The notes under the pieces: generated by a model | Seen by the model: only the letters and a program-made list of their open reading frames with translations | Told to the model about the DNA's origin: nothing | Databases searched by the model: none | NCBI GenBank assembly: GCA_001577185.1 | Contig: LSCM01000008.1 | Span: 1-23,737, forward strand | Direction: 5' to 3' | Source: Cloacimonetes bacterium TCS62 | Lineage (GTDB): Bacteria > Cloacimonadota > Cloacimonadia > Cloacimonadales > TCS61 | Length of the DNA: 23,737 nucleotides | Part shown: piece after piece, positions 6,642-15,124 of the stretch | How positions within the stretch are numbered: the stretch's first letter is position 1 | Layout of the letters: each line of letters opens with the position of its first letter | Program-made: the position numbers and the translations under genes

Positions 6642-8033
6642 CTATTTTTTCACTATTTTTGCTAGAAAATCACCTTCACATACTTTTTTATTATCAACAT
6701 ATGTATCACCATGCATTTTTGCTAAACCGCGTTTCATTGATAACACTTTGAGTTCCATTCGTAAAGTGTCCCCAGGATTTACAGGTTTTCGAAATTTTAC
6801 ATTGTTTATAGAAGCAAAATAAGCAACGTGTTTTTCAGGATCATCTAAAGCGTTGAGGAGCATTATTCCTCCAGTTTGTGCCATGGCTTCTATGATCAGT
6901 ACACCCGGCATCACAGGATGAGACGGAAAATGTCCTTCAAAGAAAGGCTCGTTAATGGTTACATTTTTAATACCAACAATACTTTCACCTACTTTAAATT
7001 CTGTAATTTTATCAACTAGAAGAAATGGGTATCTATGTGGAAGTATTTTTTGGATAGCATTAATATCAAAGACTACCTCTTCCAATTTTTTCTTTTGATA
7101 GATCTTTTGAAGTTCTTGCTTTTTGTGGAGTTTGCGAAGCTTCTTAACTAGTTCCACATTTGTTTTATGACCAGAGCGAGCAGCAAGAAAGTGACCTTTG
7201 ATAGGAACACCAAGTAAAGCAATATCTCCGATCAAGTCCACAACTTTATGTCGCACAAATTCATTGTAATATCTAAGAGGAGTATGATTTAACAAGCCTT
7301 CAGAACCTATAGTGATTTCATCTTTATAATCGAACATTTCTTTTAAATATTTGATATCATCTTTTGGGGTATCAGGATCAGCTACGACCAAAGCATTTTT
7401 AAGTGAACCACCTTTTATAAGCCCTGATTCTTTCAACATAATTATTTCATGTAGGAAGCAAAACGTTCTAGCAGAAGCAAAATCCTCTTCAAAATCATCC
7501 AAACTTTGCATAGTGGTATACTGTGTCCCGAGTGCTTTTTGCTTGTAATCTACCATAAAAGTTACCTTAATGTCATCAGATGGAACGATAACAATATCAA
7601 CATTGTCTGCTGGAGCAGAGAACGAGATCGGTTTAGTGATTTCAAGATAATCTCTTTCGGAATTTTGTTCAACAATGCCAACTTTTTTTAACAATTCAAG
7701 GAAGACTATAGCGCTACCATCAGCAACAGGCACTTCTGGTCCATCTACTTCGATTCTTATGTTATCAATATTCAAGCCTTTAATTGCAGCTAATACGTGC
7801 TCAATGGTTGCTACGGTAGCTTTTTTGATACCTATTGTTGTACCACGAGAAATATCGATAACATGATCTATATCGGCTGGTATTTCAGGTTTATCTTCAA
7901 GGTCCGTTCTAACAAAAATAATGCCACTATCTTTATCAGCAGGTTTAAAAGTGATAGTAGAAACTTGACCTAGATGAAGTCCAATACCTTTATAGCTTGT
8001 TTCTCCTTTGATTGTTTGTTTAAATTCCTTCAT
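6642..8033 (-). CDS. lpxC/fabZ: Bifunctional UDP-3-O-acyl-GlcNAc deacetylase / 3-hydroxyacyl-ACP dehydratase (LpxC-FabZ fusion)
   Basis: One 463-residue chain joins two enzymes. Residues 1 to about 305 are LpxC, the zinc deacetylase committing carbon to lipid A: Glu78 and His79 in ATIEHVLAA, His262 and Asp266 in RHKVVDLIGD, and His289 in SGHKTN are the expected catalytic and metal residues. Residues about 320-463 are FabZ, the dehydratase of fatty acid elongation: ILPHRYPFLLVDKI (330-343), the catalytic His368 in GHFPSHPVMPG and Glu382 in EAMAQ. The linker (about 300-318) is Lys-rich. This fusion is known from Bacteroidetes and relatives. Both halves keep their active-site residues, so both are expected to work. 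The start ATG overlaps the lpxD stop by one base (TAATG). Confidence 0.97.
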   Translation of the reverse strand: MKEFKQTIKGETSYKGIGLHLGQVSTITFKPADKDSGIIFVRTDLEDKPEIPADIDHVIDISRGTTIGIKKATVATIEHVLAAIKGLNIDNIRIEVDGPEVPVADGSAIVFLELLKKVGIVEQNSERDYLEITKPISFSAPADNVDIVIVPSDDIKVTFMVDYKQKALGTQYTTMQSLDDFEEDFASARTFCFLHEIIMLKESGLIKGGSLKNALVVADPDTPKDDIKYLKEMFDYKDEITIGSEGLLNHTPLRYYNEFVRHKVVDLIGDIALLGVPIKGHFLAARSGHKTNVELVKKLRKLHKKQELQKIYQKKKLEEVVFDINAIQKILPHRYPFLLVDKITEFKVGESIVGIKNVTINEPFFEGHFPSHPVMPGVLIIEAMAQTGGIMLLNALDDPEKHVAYFASINNVKFRKPVNPGDTLRMELKVLSMKRGLAKMHGDTYVDNKKVCEGDFLAKIVKK

Positions 8034-9070
8034 TATTCATCCTTCTTTATTTCTTTTCTATAGTATCGTACAAGTTCAGGTAATTTTTTCTCTGAAACCA
8101 GAATTCTCTTCTTTTTCCCAGCATCCAAAGCAGGTGTCCCAAAATATTTTGCACCCTTTGGAATGTCTTTTGTTACTCCAGATTGTGCACCAACCATAGC
8201 ATCATCATCTATTTTTAGGTGACCCGCAACACCAACTTGTCCTGCTAAATAAACTCGATCACCAATGATTGTACTTCCGGCTAAACCTACTTGAGCACAA
8301 AGAATTGAATCTTCACCAATTTTACAATTATGACCTATTTGTACTAAGTTATCTATTTTAGTCCCTTTGCCAATAACTGTTGAACCGAGTGTAGATCTAT
8401 CAATCGTTGAATTAGCTCCTATTTCGACATTATCATGAATAATCACATTTCCTACTTGTGGTATTTTGTTTTGTTTTCTCTTATGAAACAAATATCCAAA
8501 ACCATCAGCTCCGATAACACAACCTGAATGGATATTAACATTGTCTTTTATTATGCAATCCTGATAGACCGTTGTATTTGCAAAAATATGACAGTTTTTT
8601 CCGATAGATACGTTTTCTTTGATCACCGAATTAGATTCTATGAACGTGTTCTCATCGATTCTAACATTTTCACCGATCACACAATTTGCTCCAATCCCAA
8701 CATTGCTTCCAATTGTTGTAGATTTTGGAATTATTGCAGATTTATCAATACTTTTTTTTATTTTGGATTCAGTAAGCTCTAACCAAGTTTTTATCAATTG
8801 TAAAAATGAGAAGTAGGGATGATCCACGAAGATCAAATTACTATTGGGAAGTAGTTTTTGTTGAAAACCGATGGGGACGAAGATAAGTCCCGCATTAGTC
8901 TTTTTTAGATCATTAACAAATTTTTTATTTTCAAAAAAACACACCGAAGAGGTATTAGCTTCCTTAAGCTCTGAAACATTATCGAGCGAACTATTTTTTA
9001 AAATGCGAGTTTTAGCATTTATTTTCGAAGCAATTAACTTCGGTGTTAAATTTTTTGAAAATTTTTTCAT
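8033..9070 (-). CDS. lpxD: UDP-3-O-(3-hydroxyacyl)glucosamine N-acyltransferase
   Basis: LpxD adds the second, N-linked hydroxyacyl chain to the product of LpxC in lipid A synthesis. The 345-residue length is normal. An N-terminal uridine-binding domain (about 1-100) is followed by hexapeptide repeats of the left-handed beta helix (about 105-305) and a helical tail. The catalytic His247 sits in NLVQIGHNCKIGE, and His284 in GVAGHLKI matches the second conserved histidine. GADGFGY (187-193) is the family block near the acyl pocket. The ATG overlaps the ompH stop by 4 bases (ATGA) and its own stop overlaps the lpxC-fabZ start, so the three genes are translationally coupled. Confidence 0.96.
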   Translation of the reverse strand: MKKFSKNLTPKLIASKINAKTRILKNSSLDNVSELKEANTSSVCFFENKKFVNDLKKTNAGLIFVPIGFQQKLLPNSNLIFVDHPYFSFLQLIKTWLELTESKIKKSIDKSAIIPKSTTIGSNVGIGANCVIGENVRIDENTFIESNSVIKENVSIGKNCHIFANTTVYQDCIIKDNVNIHSGCVIGADGFGYLFHKRKQNKIPQVGNVIIHDNVEIGANSTIDRSTLGSTVIGKGTKIDNLVQIGHNCKIGEDSILCAQVGLAGSTIIGDRVYLAGQVGVAGHLKIDDDAMVGAQSGVTKDIPKGAKYFGTPALDAGKKKRILVSEKKLPELVRYYRKEIKKDE

Positions 9071-9588
9071 TCTTCAATTGTCTTTTCTAATTCACCAATC
9101 ACCTTATCTGTAATATCTAAACTTGGTTTTGCATAAAGAATGCTTCCTGCAGCTGCATCTAATACAACTGTATAATTATCTTCAACTGAAATTTTCTCGA
9201 TAACATTCTTGAGTTTAGTAAGTATTGGTTCCAATAATTCATTTTGTTTTTGATAAAATTTTCCATTTTCACCAAAATATTCTTGAACTTTCTGTTCTCT
9301 TTCAGCTTTCATTTCATCAATCTTTGCTTCTGCTTCTTCTTTTCCTGACTTTGTTAATATCATCTTCTTACTTTCAAAGTCATTTTCTAATTGCTTGATC
9401 TGAGCATCAAGATCAGAAATTTCTTTTTCCCATTCTTGTCTAGCACCCATAAGAATAGTCTGTGCTTGTTGAGTATCAGCACTTGCCATCATGATTCTAT
9501 CAGTATCGATATAAGCAATCTTCATCTCTGCTTGTAAGGCAGCACTTAGAATGATCATAGCGACTAATAGGAATAAGATCTTTTTCAT
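9067..9588 (-). CDS. skp: OmpH/Skp-family periplasmic chaperone
   Basis: The predicted protein binds unfolded outer-membrane proteins in the periplasm and carries them toward the BAM complex. It has 173 residues: a signal peptide (Lys-Lys, hydrophobic core, predicted cleavage after LQA near residue 20), a short strand MKIAYIDTDRIMMAS, a charged coiled-coil arm (about 45-125), and a C-terminal strand region with YTVVLDAAAGSILYA. This matches the OmpH/Skp layout. GGAGG lies just before the ATG. It leads the lpx operon, the same neighbourhood in which skp precedes lpxD in many Gram-negative bacteria. Identity of the family is clear; the exact client set is not. Confidence 0.9.
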   Translation of the reverse strand: MKKILFLLVAMIILSAALQAEMKIAYIDTDRIMMASADTQQAQTILMGARQEWEKEISDLDAQIKQLENDFESKKMILTKSGKEEAEAKIDEMKAEREQKVQEYFGENGKFYQKQNELLEPILTKLKNVIEKISVEDNYTVVLDAAAGSILYAKPSLDITDKVIGELEKTIEE

Positions 9589-9606
9589 TTTTTTCCTCCA
9601 TATTTT

Positions 9607-9649
9607 ATTATAATATTAACCTTTTCTTTATCTTAGGTCATAAAGTCAA
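9607..9649 (-). promoter_or_regulatory. Candidate promoter of the ompH-lpx operon (TTGACT-N31-TATAAT)
   Basis: On the minus strand TTGACT (9649-9644) is followed, exactly 31 bases later, by a perfect TATAAT (9612-9607), then by the GGAGG and ATG of the ompH gene. The position, close to the start of the first gene of the operon, suits a promoter; the spacing is atypical for sigma-70. Confidence 0.4.
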
Positions 9650-9714
9650 TTAAAAAATATCTCAAATTAATAAAAAACAGGTTGAAAAGCCATGGTTTTT
9701 CTCAGAAGTTAACA

Positions 9715-9758
9715 TTGACATTGTATATTGAACATAAATTAATGACCAAAATGATAAT
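9715..9758 (+). promoter_or_regulatory. Candidate promoter of the C25 peptidase gene (TTGACA-N32-GATAAT)
   Basis: A perfect TTGACA (9715-9720) precedes GATAAT (9753-9758) by 32 bases, in the 186-base divergent spacer shared with the ompH promoter. If the second box is a -10 element the leader would be very short, with transcription starting near the AGGAGG site. Confidence 0.3.
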
Positions 9759-9774
9759 TATATCAGGAGGGTTA

Positions 9775-12700
9775 ATGCGAAAATTAGTAATCGTACTCAT
9801 AATGATGATCACTCTTTCAGTTTTTGCTAACCAGATTGAGATCGTGAAGCAAAGTAAATCTCAAATTATTGTTGATATATATGTGGGTGAATATGAATAT
9901 CATTCAGATGAAAAATTCACATACTTAGATCTAACAGGTTGGACTCACAGAATAGATCCGGGTTTTCCCGATCTACCATTTAAAGTTTTGAATATAGCAG
10001 TTCCTCCTGGTGGGGATCTTGATCTTAAAATACTAAATTCACAATCAGAAGAACTCAGGTTAACCAAGCCAATTTCTCCCATACCATCTATTAAATCGGG
10101 AAGCTCTACTTATGATCACATCTTTCAGATAAATGAGGATTCTTATCTTCAACCTCCTGCTACAAGGGTTGAAAAACAAAAATTTACACGTTTTAGAAGT
10201 TTTACGTTCTATCCCATAAAATTATCCCCATTCTTATATGATTATTCAAAAAATGAACTCAAAGTAACAACTCACCTTAGATTAGAGATAAATATTGTAG
10301 GTGATATAAAGTATAAAAAAACTATCAGTGATGAGCTTAAGATGATCAATAAAAATTTTATTTTCAACTATGACTCAGCGAAAGAATGGAGATCATTACC
10401 TGATAAAAATTTTAATAAAATGCCTTTTTCTGAATCTGACTTTTGGTTTAGGCTAGAAGTTGGACAAGTTGGACAATACAAGATCGAAAGTGAACAATTA
10501 TTAAAATTGCCAAATTTTTGCGATCCTAAAACAATTAGAATATTTACAATGTATAAAACTTCCAACATTAATAGAGATAAAGTGTTCCAAATAGAAGAAA
10601 TACCATTACAAATCGTTAATAAAGATGAGATAGGATTATCTGAGAGAGATCTGATTTATTTTGAACACACTAAGAAAATTCAAGAAAATTCAAAAATGAC
10701 TAATGAGCATGTATATTGGTTAACTTTTGGTGGAACTTTTTCCGGTAGTCCAAAAAGAATTGAAGAATTTGAACAAATCAGATCTGCTCAAGGTGTTATT
10801 AACTTTACAAGAAAGTTGGAGTATAATAACAACTCAAGAAATGACCTGGAAATGATCATTATTTATCCTTCGGAAAATGTCTTTAAAATGCAATCTGAAG
10901 AATTAGCATTATTCCATTCAGAACTAGTTTGTGAGTTAAAAAGTCAGGAAGAGATCTTCGCTGAATATAGTGCAGGCAATGTAGACCAATTAGCGATAAA
11001 AAATTATCTGGAGGATACATATCTGGATAATCCCAATTTACAATATGTATTACTTGTTGGTTCTGGCTCTATACAGTGGGATAACACTAACGAGAAAAAC
11101 AAGATAATTTGTTTTCAAGGCACGTATGGAAGAGTTTCAGACGATTATTTCGTAGATTTTAACGACAATAATTATCCTGTACTAATGATAGGAAGATTAC
11201 CAGCACAAAACGATAATGATCTTAATTTTATAGTTGATCGTATTCAAAATTATAGATTAGATCCCACACCTGGCTTTTGGCGCAATAAATTACTGATCAT
11301 CGCAGATGATGAGAATAAAGATGGTGGTTACGAAGGTATGGGAGCATCGGGTATGAATCATAGTAGATTAGCCCAAGAAACAGATGATCTTATAGATGAA
11401 AATATATTTGTGGATAAAGTTTTTGCTTTTAATTATGAATTAGATGAATATGAGAATAAACCAGAAGCCCGTATGGATATGGTGGATACAGTAAATGATG
11501 GAGTATTAAGCTGGTACTATATTGGTCATGGTAATGAAGATGTATTAGGTGATGAGGATTATTTTCGAGGTACACTTCATCTTAATTTACTTAATAATAC
11601 CGATTATCCAAATCTGTTCGTAGCTGCTTCATGTAGTGTTGGTAAATACCATGATGTAAGTTTTGATTGCTTAGCAGAAAAACTACTATTCTTAGAAAAT
11701 GGTGGATCAATAGCTTCGATAGCAGCTACACAAGCTTGTTCACCAATTCCCAATACCGATTTGATGAAGGCTTTTTATCAGAGAGTTTTAAATGAAGGTG
11801 ATAATATAGGAAAAGCACTTTTATACGCTAAATTAAATTCTTCAGCAAGTATTGTTAATAGTAATTATTATAATATTTTAGGAGATCCTGCTTTAAAGAT
11901 CGTACCTCCTAAAGATACAGGAGTAATAACAGGTATTCAAGACAGTTTACAGTCTCGGCAGTTAGTAGATATTAATGGCGATTTTGCAACCAGAAATGCT
12001 TTGAACGGTCAAGGTGACATACGAGTTTATGAAGCAGAGTATGAGCGCACTTATGTGAATTTAGATTATGTAAATGTTACAAATGATACTATTTTTACTT
12101 ATTTTACAGTGAATTATACCGAGAATGGAAACAAATTCTATTTTTCAGATTTGAATGTTGAGAATAATGTATATTCTTCGCAATATTTTGTACCAGATGA
12201 CATCAATCCTGGAGATAGTGGAAGAATATTAAGCTATTTCTTTGATGAATTAACGCAGAAGGATTATGTAAATTCTTTAGATTCCATACATTTGAGCAAT
12301 GTTCAACTAGAGGTTGAAAGTCTTAGCCCACCTGAGGTGAAATTGTATCTTGATTCAGAGACTTTCAATGCTGGAGATTTCGTATCTACAAATCCACAGT
12401 TAATAGCTGAGATCGAAGATGAAAATGGAATTAACATTTTGGGAGATGCTGGACATCGCATATTACTTACGATTGATGAATGGGAGCTTCCGGTAGATGT
12501 AACTCCGGGTTTTGTTTATAATAACGGTTCTTCGACTAGTGGTATTTTAACTTGGCAGATAAATGGTCTATCTGAAGGAACCCACAGTTTACAGTTAATT
12601 GTATTTGATAATTTTAATGATCCTACAGTCGCAGAAACATCATTTGTAACAAAGAAAGAAGGTAATGTTGTAATAAGTAACATGTTGCCTTACCCAAATC

Positions 12701-12957
12701 CCATGAAAGATGGCGGTTACTTTACATTTAATATTACTGAAGATTCTAAAATCACCATATCAATTTACACTCTAACAGGAAAGAAAATTCGTTCTATCAA
12801 TAATGGTTTTCTAACAGCTGGATTTCATAAAGTATATTGGAATGGTAAGGATGATGTAGGCGATGAAATTGCTAATAATACATATTTTTATAAGATAAAA
12901 GCAAAAAATACAGGTAGATCTGCTGAAAAAATCGGAAAAATTATTATTCTGAAGTAG
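9775..12957 (+). CDS. Gingipain-like peptidase (family C25) with type IX-like C-terminal domain
   Basis: This is a large exported cysteine peptidase of 1060 residues from the chosen ATG. That start is preceded by AGGAGG and opens a clean signal peptide (MRKLVIVLIMMITLSVFA); a TTG 93 bases upstream would bury it. Residues about 20-350 are a beta-rich N-terminal region. The C25 fold runs from about 357 to 712, with VSDDYF, MIGRLPAQ and FWRNKLLIIADDE. The catalytic dyad is His585 in YIGHGNED and Cys620 in AASCSVG, with LGDPAL closing the domain. The last ~95 residues (about 965-1060) have the YPNP motif, a LTGKKI strand and WNGKDDVGDEIANNTYFYKI, typical of FlgD-like/type IX sorting domains. Alternatives: a secreted gingipain-type protease, or the sortase PorU, which has the same fold. 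It is transcribed away from the lipid A operon. Confidence 0.85.
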   Translation: MRKLVIVLIMMITLSVFANQIEIVKQSKSQIIVDIYVGEYEYHSDEKFTYLDLTGWTHRIDPGFPDLPFKVLNIAVPPGGDLDLKILNSQSEELRLTKPISPIPSIKSGSSTYDHIFQINEDSYLQPPATRVEKQKFTRFRSFTFYPIKLSPFLYDYSKNELKVTTHLRLEINIVGDIKYKKTISDELKMINKNFIFNYDSAKEWRSLPDKNFNKMPFSESDFWFRLEVGQVGQYKIESEQLLKLPNFCDPKTIRIFTMYKTSNINRDKVFQIEEIPLQIVNKDEIGLSERDLIYFEHTKKIQENSKMTNEHVYWLTFGGTFSGSPKRIEEFEQIRSAQGVINFTRKLEYNNNSRNDLEMIIIYPSENVFKMQSEELALFHSELVCELKSQEEIFAEYSAGNVDQLAIKNYLEDTYLDNPNLQYVLLVGSGSIQWDNTNEKNKIICFQGTYGRVSDDYFVDFNDNNYPVLMIGRLPAQNDNDLNFIVDRIQNYRLDPTPGFWRNKLLIIADDENKDGGYEGMGASGMNHSRLAQETDDLIDENIFVDKVFAFNYELDEYENKPEARMDMVDTVNDGVLSWYYIGHGNEDVLGDEDYFRGTLHLNLLNNTDYPNLFVAASCSVGKYHDVSFDCLAEKLLFLENGGSIASIAATQACSPIPNTDLMKAFYQRVLNEGDNIGKALLYAKLNSSASIVNSNYYNILGDPALKIVPPKDTGVITGIQDSLQSRQLVDINGDFATRNALNGQGDIRVYEAEYERTYVNLDYVNVTNDTIFTYFTVNYTENGNKFYFSDLNVENNVYSSQYFVPDDINPGDSGRILSYFFDELTQKDYVNSLDSIHLSNVQLEVESLSPPEVKLYLDSETFNAGDFVSTNPQLIAEIEDENGINILGDAGHRILLTIDEWELPVDVTPGFVYNNGSSTSGILTWQINGLSEGTHSLQLIVFDNFNDPTVAETSFVTKKEGNVVISNMLPYPNPMKDGGYFTFNITEDSKITISIYTLTGKKIRSINNGFLTAGFHKVYWNGKDDVGDEIANNTYFYKIKAKNTGRSAEKIGKIIILK

Positions 12958-12961
12958 GATG

Positions 12962-13003
12962 TTGACAAGAAAGCAGTTATTATTTTTTTTGAATAACTAA
13001 ATT
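12962..13003 (+). promoter_or_regulatory. Candidate promoter of the EF-G-like gene (TTGACA-N30-TAAATT)
   Basis: TTGACA (12962-12967) starts 4 bases after the C25 peptidase stop. A TATAAT-like TAAATT lies at 12998-13003 after 30 bases; the match is weak. The spacer then runs into GGGAG and the ATG. No terminator is visible between the two genes, so read-through from the peptidase gene is also possible. Confidence 0.25.
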
Positions 13004-13028
13004 TTAAGAATTATATATAGGGAGATTT

Positions 13029-15065
13029 ATGAAAAATATTAGAAATATAGCCTTAGTTGGTGCTATTGGTGCAGGAAAAACAAGTTTAGTTGAACAAATG
13101 TTGTACAATTCAAAAACAACTACCAGAATCGGAAAAATAGAGGAAGGTAATACTGTTATGGATAATAGTCCGGAGGAAATTGAAAAAAAATCATCAGTTT
13201 CTCTCGGAGTTGCTAATTTTCAGTGGAAAAAAAATAAGATCAATATTCTTGATACTCCTGGTTTGCCAGATTTTAGCTCAGAGCAGATCTCGGCTTCAGT
13301 AGCAGTCGAGTCATTACTTTTTGTAGCTAATGCAGCCTCAGAATTTGATGTAAGTTTAGAAAAATCTATTGAATTGTTGGGTGATCTTGATATTGCAAAA
13401 GGTCTTATTGTTAATAGATTAGATAATGAAGGGGCTGAATTCCATAAAACAATCGAAAGAATTCGTGAAAAATCCCAACTTAATCCCACTCCGATCTTAA
13501 TTCCTATTGGTAGTGAACATAGATTTGAAGCTGTTGTTGACATAGTAAAAGGTAAGGCTTATAATAATGGTAAAGAGATCGATATTCCAGATAATATGGT
13601 AGATCAGATCGAAGAGAGTAGAATTGAACTTATGGAAGCAGTTGCAGAAAGTGATGACGAACTATTAGAAAAGTATTTTGAAGCTGGTGAACTTACAAAG
13701 GATGAGATGGTCTTAGGATTAAAAAATGCTATTAATAATGGTAATTTAACACCGGCTTTTGCGACTTCTGCGACCCATGATATTGGTGTAACTGATCTAA
13801 TGAATACTATTGTCGATTATTTACCTTCACCTGCTGATCGAAGTGAGATGAAAGTTGAAGAGGGCGAAGAAAGTAAAGTAATTAAACTTAATGAAGATAA
13901 TGATCTATTTGCTTTTGTTTTTAAATCACTTTCAGATCCTAATGTTGGAGATATGTACTATGCAAGAGTTTTTTCTGGATCGTTGGTAAATGGCGATGAT
14001 GTTTTTGTCCCAGAACAAAATAGTAAAGATAGAATTGGATCAATATATTCAATTTTAGGTAAAAAAAGAGTTGATGTTGACGATCTAAAGGCTGGTGATA
14101 TAGGAGGTTTAGTTAAGCTGAAAGTTGCTAGGAGCTTGAACACTTTAGTAGATACAAATTCAAAATTAAAATTTCGTGAAGTGAACTTACCTAGTCCGGT
14201 TTTTTGGCAAACCATTTCTGCAGTAAATCAACATGATGAAGATCGTATTGGTTCAGCGTTAGCTAAATTACTTGATGAGGATCCAACTTTAACAGTAGAA
14301 ATGAACTCTGAAACTTCTGAAAATGTTGTCTCAGGATTAGGTGAACAGCAGATCAATTTACTTAAAGATAGATTACAAAATAGATATAATATTGAAACTG
14401 AACTTAAAACGCCATCTGTGCCTTATAAAGAGACTCTTTCCGGAACTGCAGATGTTAATTACAGACACAAAAAGCAATCAGGTGGAAAAGGGCAATTTGG
14501 AGAAGTGTATTTTAAGGTTAAGCCCAAAGCAAGAGGTGAAGGTTTTGAATTTATCAATTCCATAGTTGGTGGTAGAATTCCAACAAAGTTTATTCCAGCA
14601 ATCGAAAAAGGGCTTTTAGAAGTAAACAAAGATGGAATAATTTCAGGTAATCCTATTGTTGATATCAGTGTTGAAGTTTATGATGGTTCTTTTCATGATG
14701 TAGATTCTTCAGAAATGGCCTTTAAGATAGCCTCTTGGAATGCACTAAAGAAAGCTTTCAAAGTTGCTAAACCAATTCTATTAGAACCAGTTCATAAAGT
14801 TCAAATTAGTATTCCGAATGAATATATGGGAGATGTGATGGGTGATATCTCTACAAGAAGAGGTAAAATACAAGGCATGGAACAAAATGGTGATAAACAA
14901 ACACTTAATGCTGAGATGCCTTTATCAGAACTTATGGGATATTATCCTGCCCTAAAATCACTCACACAAGGTCGTGGTAAATTTATTCAAGAATTTTCTC
15001 ATTATGAAAAAGTCCCAAATGATATTGCAGCAAAAGTAATAGCAGAAGCAAATAAAGAAGATTAA
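13029..15065 (+). CDS. Elongation factor G-like GTPase (divergent EF-G paralogue)
   Basis: A 678-residue translational GTPase with all five EF-G domains: the G domain (1 to about 265), domain II (about 290-385), III (about 390-465), IV (about 466-585) and V (to 678). The P-loop GAIGAGKT (11-18), DTPG (75-78) and NRLD (129-132) are intact. Two features separate it from canonical EF-G: switch I reads EIEKKSSVSLG instead of an RGITI block, and the catalytic His after DTPG is Leu79 (DTPGLPDF). Both recall the EF-G-like class that includes Thermus EF-G-2 and mycobacterial FusA2, where that His is also absent. Domain IV keeps FHDVDSSEMAFKIAS. Such paralogues usually coexist with a normal fusA; their cellular job is not settled. 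GGGAG precedes the start. Confidence 0.88.
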   Translation: MKNIRNIALVGAIGAGKTSLVEQMLYNSKTTTRIGKIEEGNTVMDNSPEEIEKKSSVSLGVANFQWKKNKINILDTPGLPDFSSEQISASVAVESLLFVANAASEFDVSLEKSIELLGDLDIAKGLIVNRLDNEGAEFHKTIERIREKSQLNPTPILIPIGSEHRFEAVVDIVKGKAYNNGKEIDIPDNMVDQIEESRIELMEAVAESDDELLEKYFEAGELTKDEMVLGLKNAINNGNLTPAFATSATHDIGVTDLMNTIVDYLPSPADRSEMKVEEGEESKVIKLNEDNDLFAFVFKSLSDPNVGDMYYARVFSGSLVNGDDVFVPEQNSKDRIGSIYSILGKKRVDVDDLKAGDIGGLVKLKVARSLNTLVDTNSKLKFREVNLPSPVFWQTISAVNQHDEDRIGSALAKLLDEDPTLTVEMNSETSENVVSGLGEQQINLLKDRLQNRYNIETELKTPSVPYKETLSGTADVNYRHKKQSGGKGQFGEVYFKVKPKARGEGFEFINSIVGGRIPTKFIPAIEKGLLEVNKDGIISGNPIVDISVEVYDGSFHDVDSSEMAFKIASWNALKKAFKVAKPILLEPVHKVQISIPNEYMGDVMGDISTRRGKIQGMEQNGDKQTLNAEMPLSELMGYYPALKSLTQGRGKFIQEFSHYEKVPNDIAAKVIAEANKED

Positions 15066-15124
15066 GTATTTCTCTAGTGGAACTTTTGGTTACGCTGGAT
15101 TGATTTACATCCTGCGGAGGATAA

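Noticed and set aside
9682..9774. Upstream in-frame TTG extending the C25 peptidase by 31 residues
   Set aside because: It has no ribosome binding site and would place hydrophilic sequence ahead of the signal peptide; the ATG at 9775 has AGGAGG and begins a normal signal peptide.
15066..15124. Possible terminator between the EF-G-like gene and yebC
   Set aside because: Only a four-base inverted repeat (GGAT/ATCC) without a T-run is present; it runs straight into the yebC ribosome binding site.
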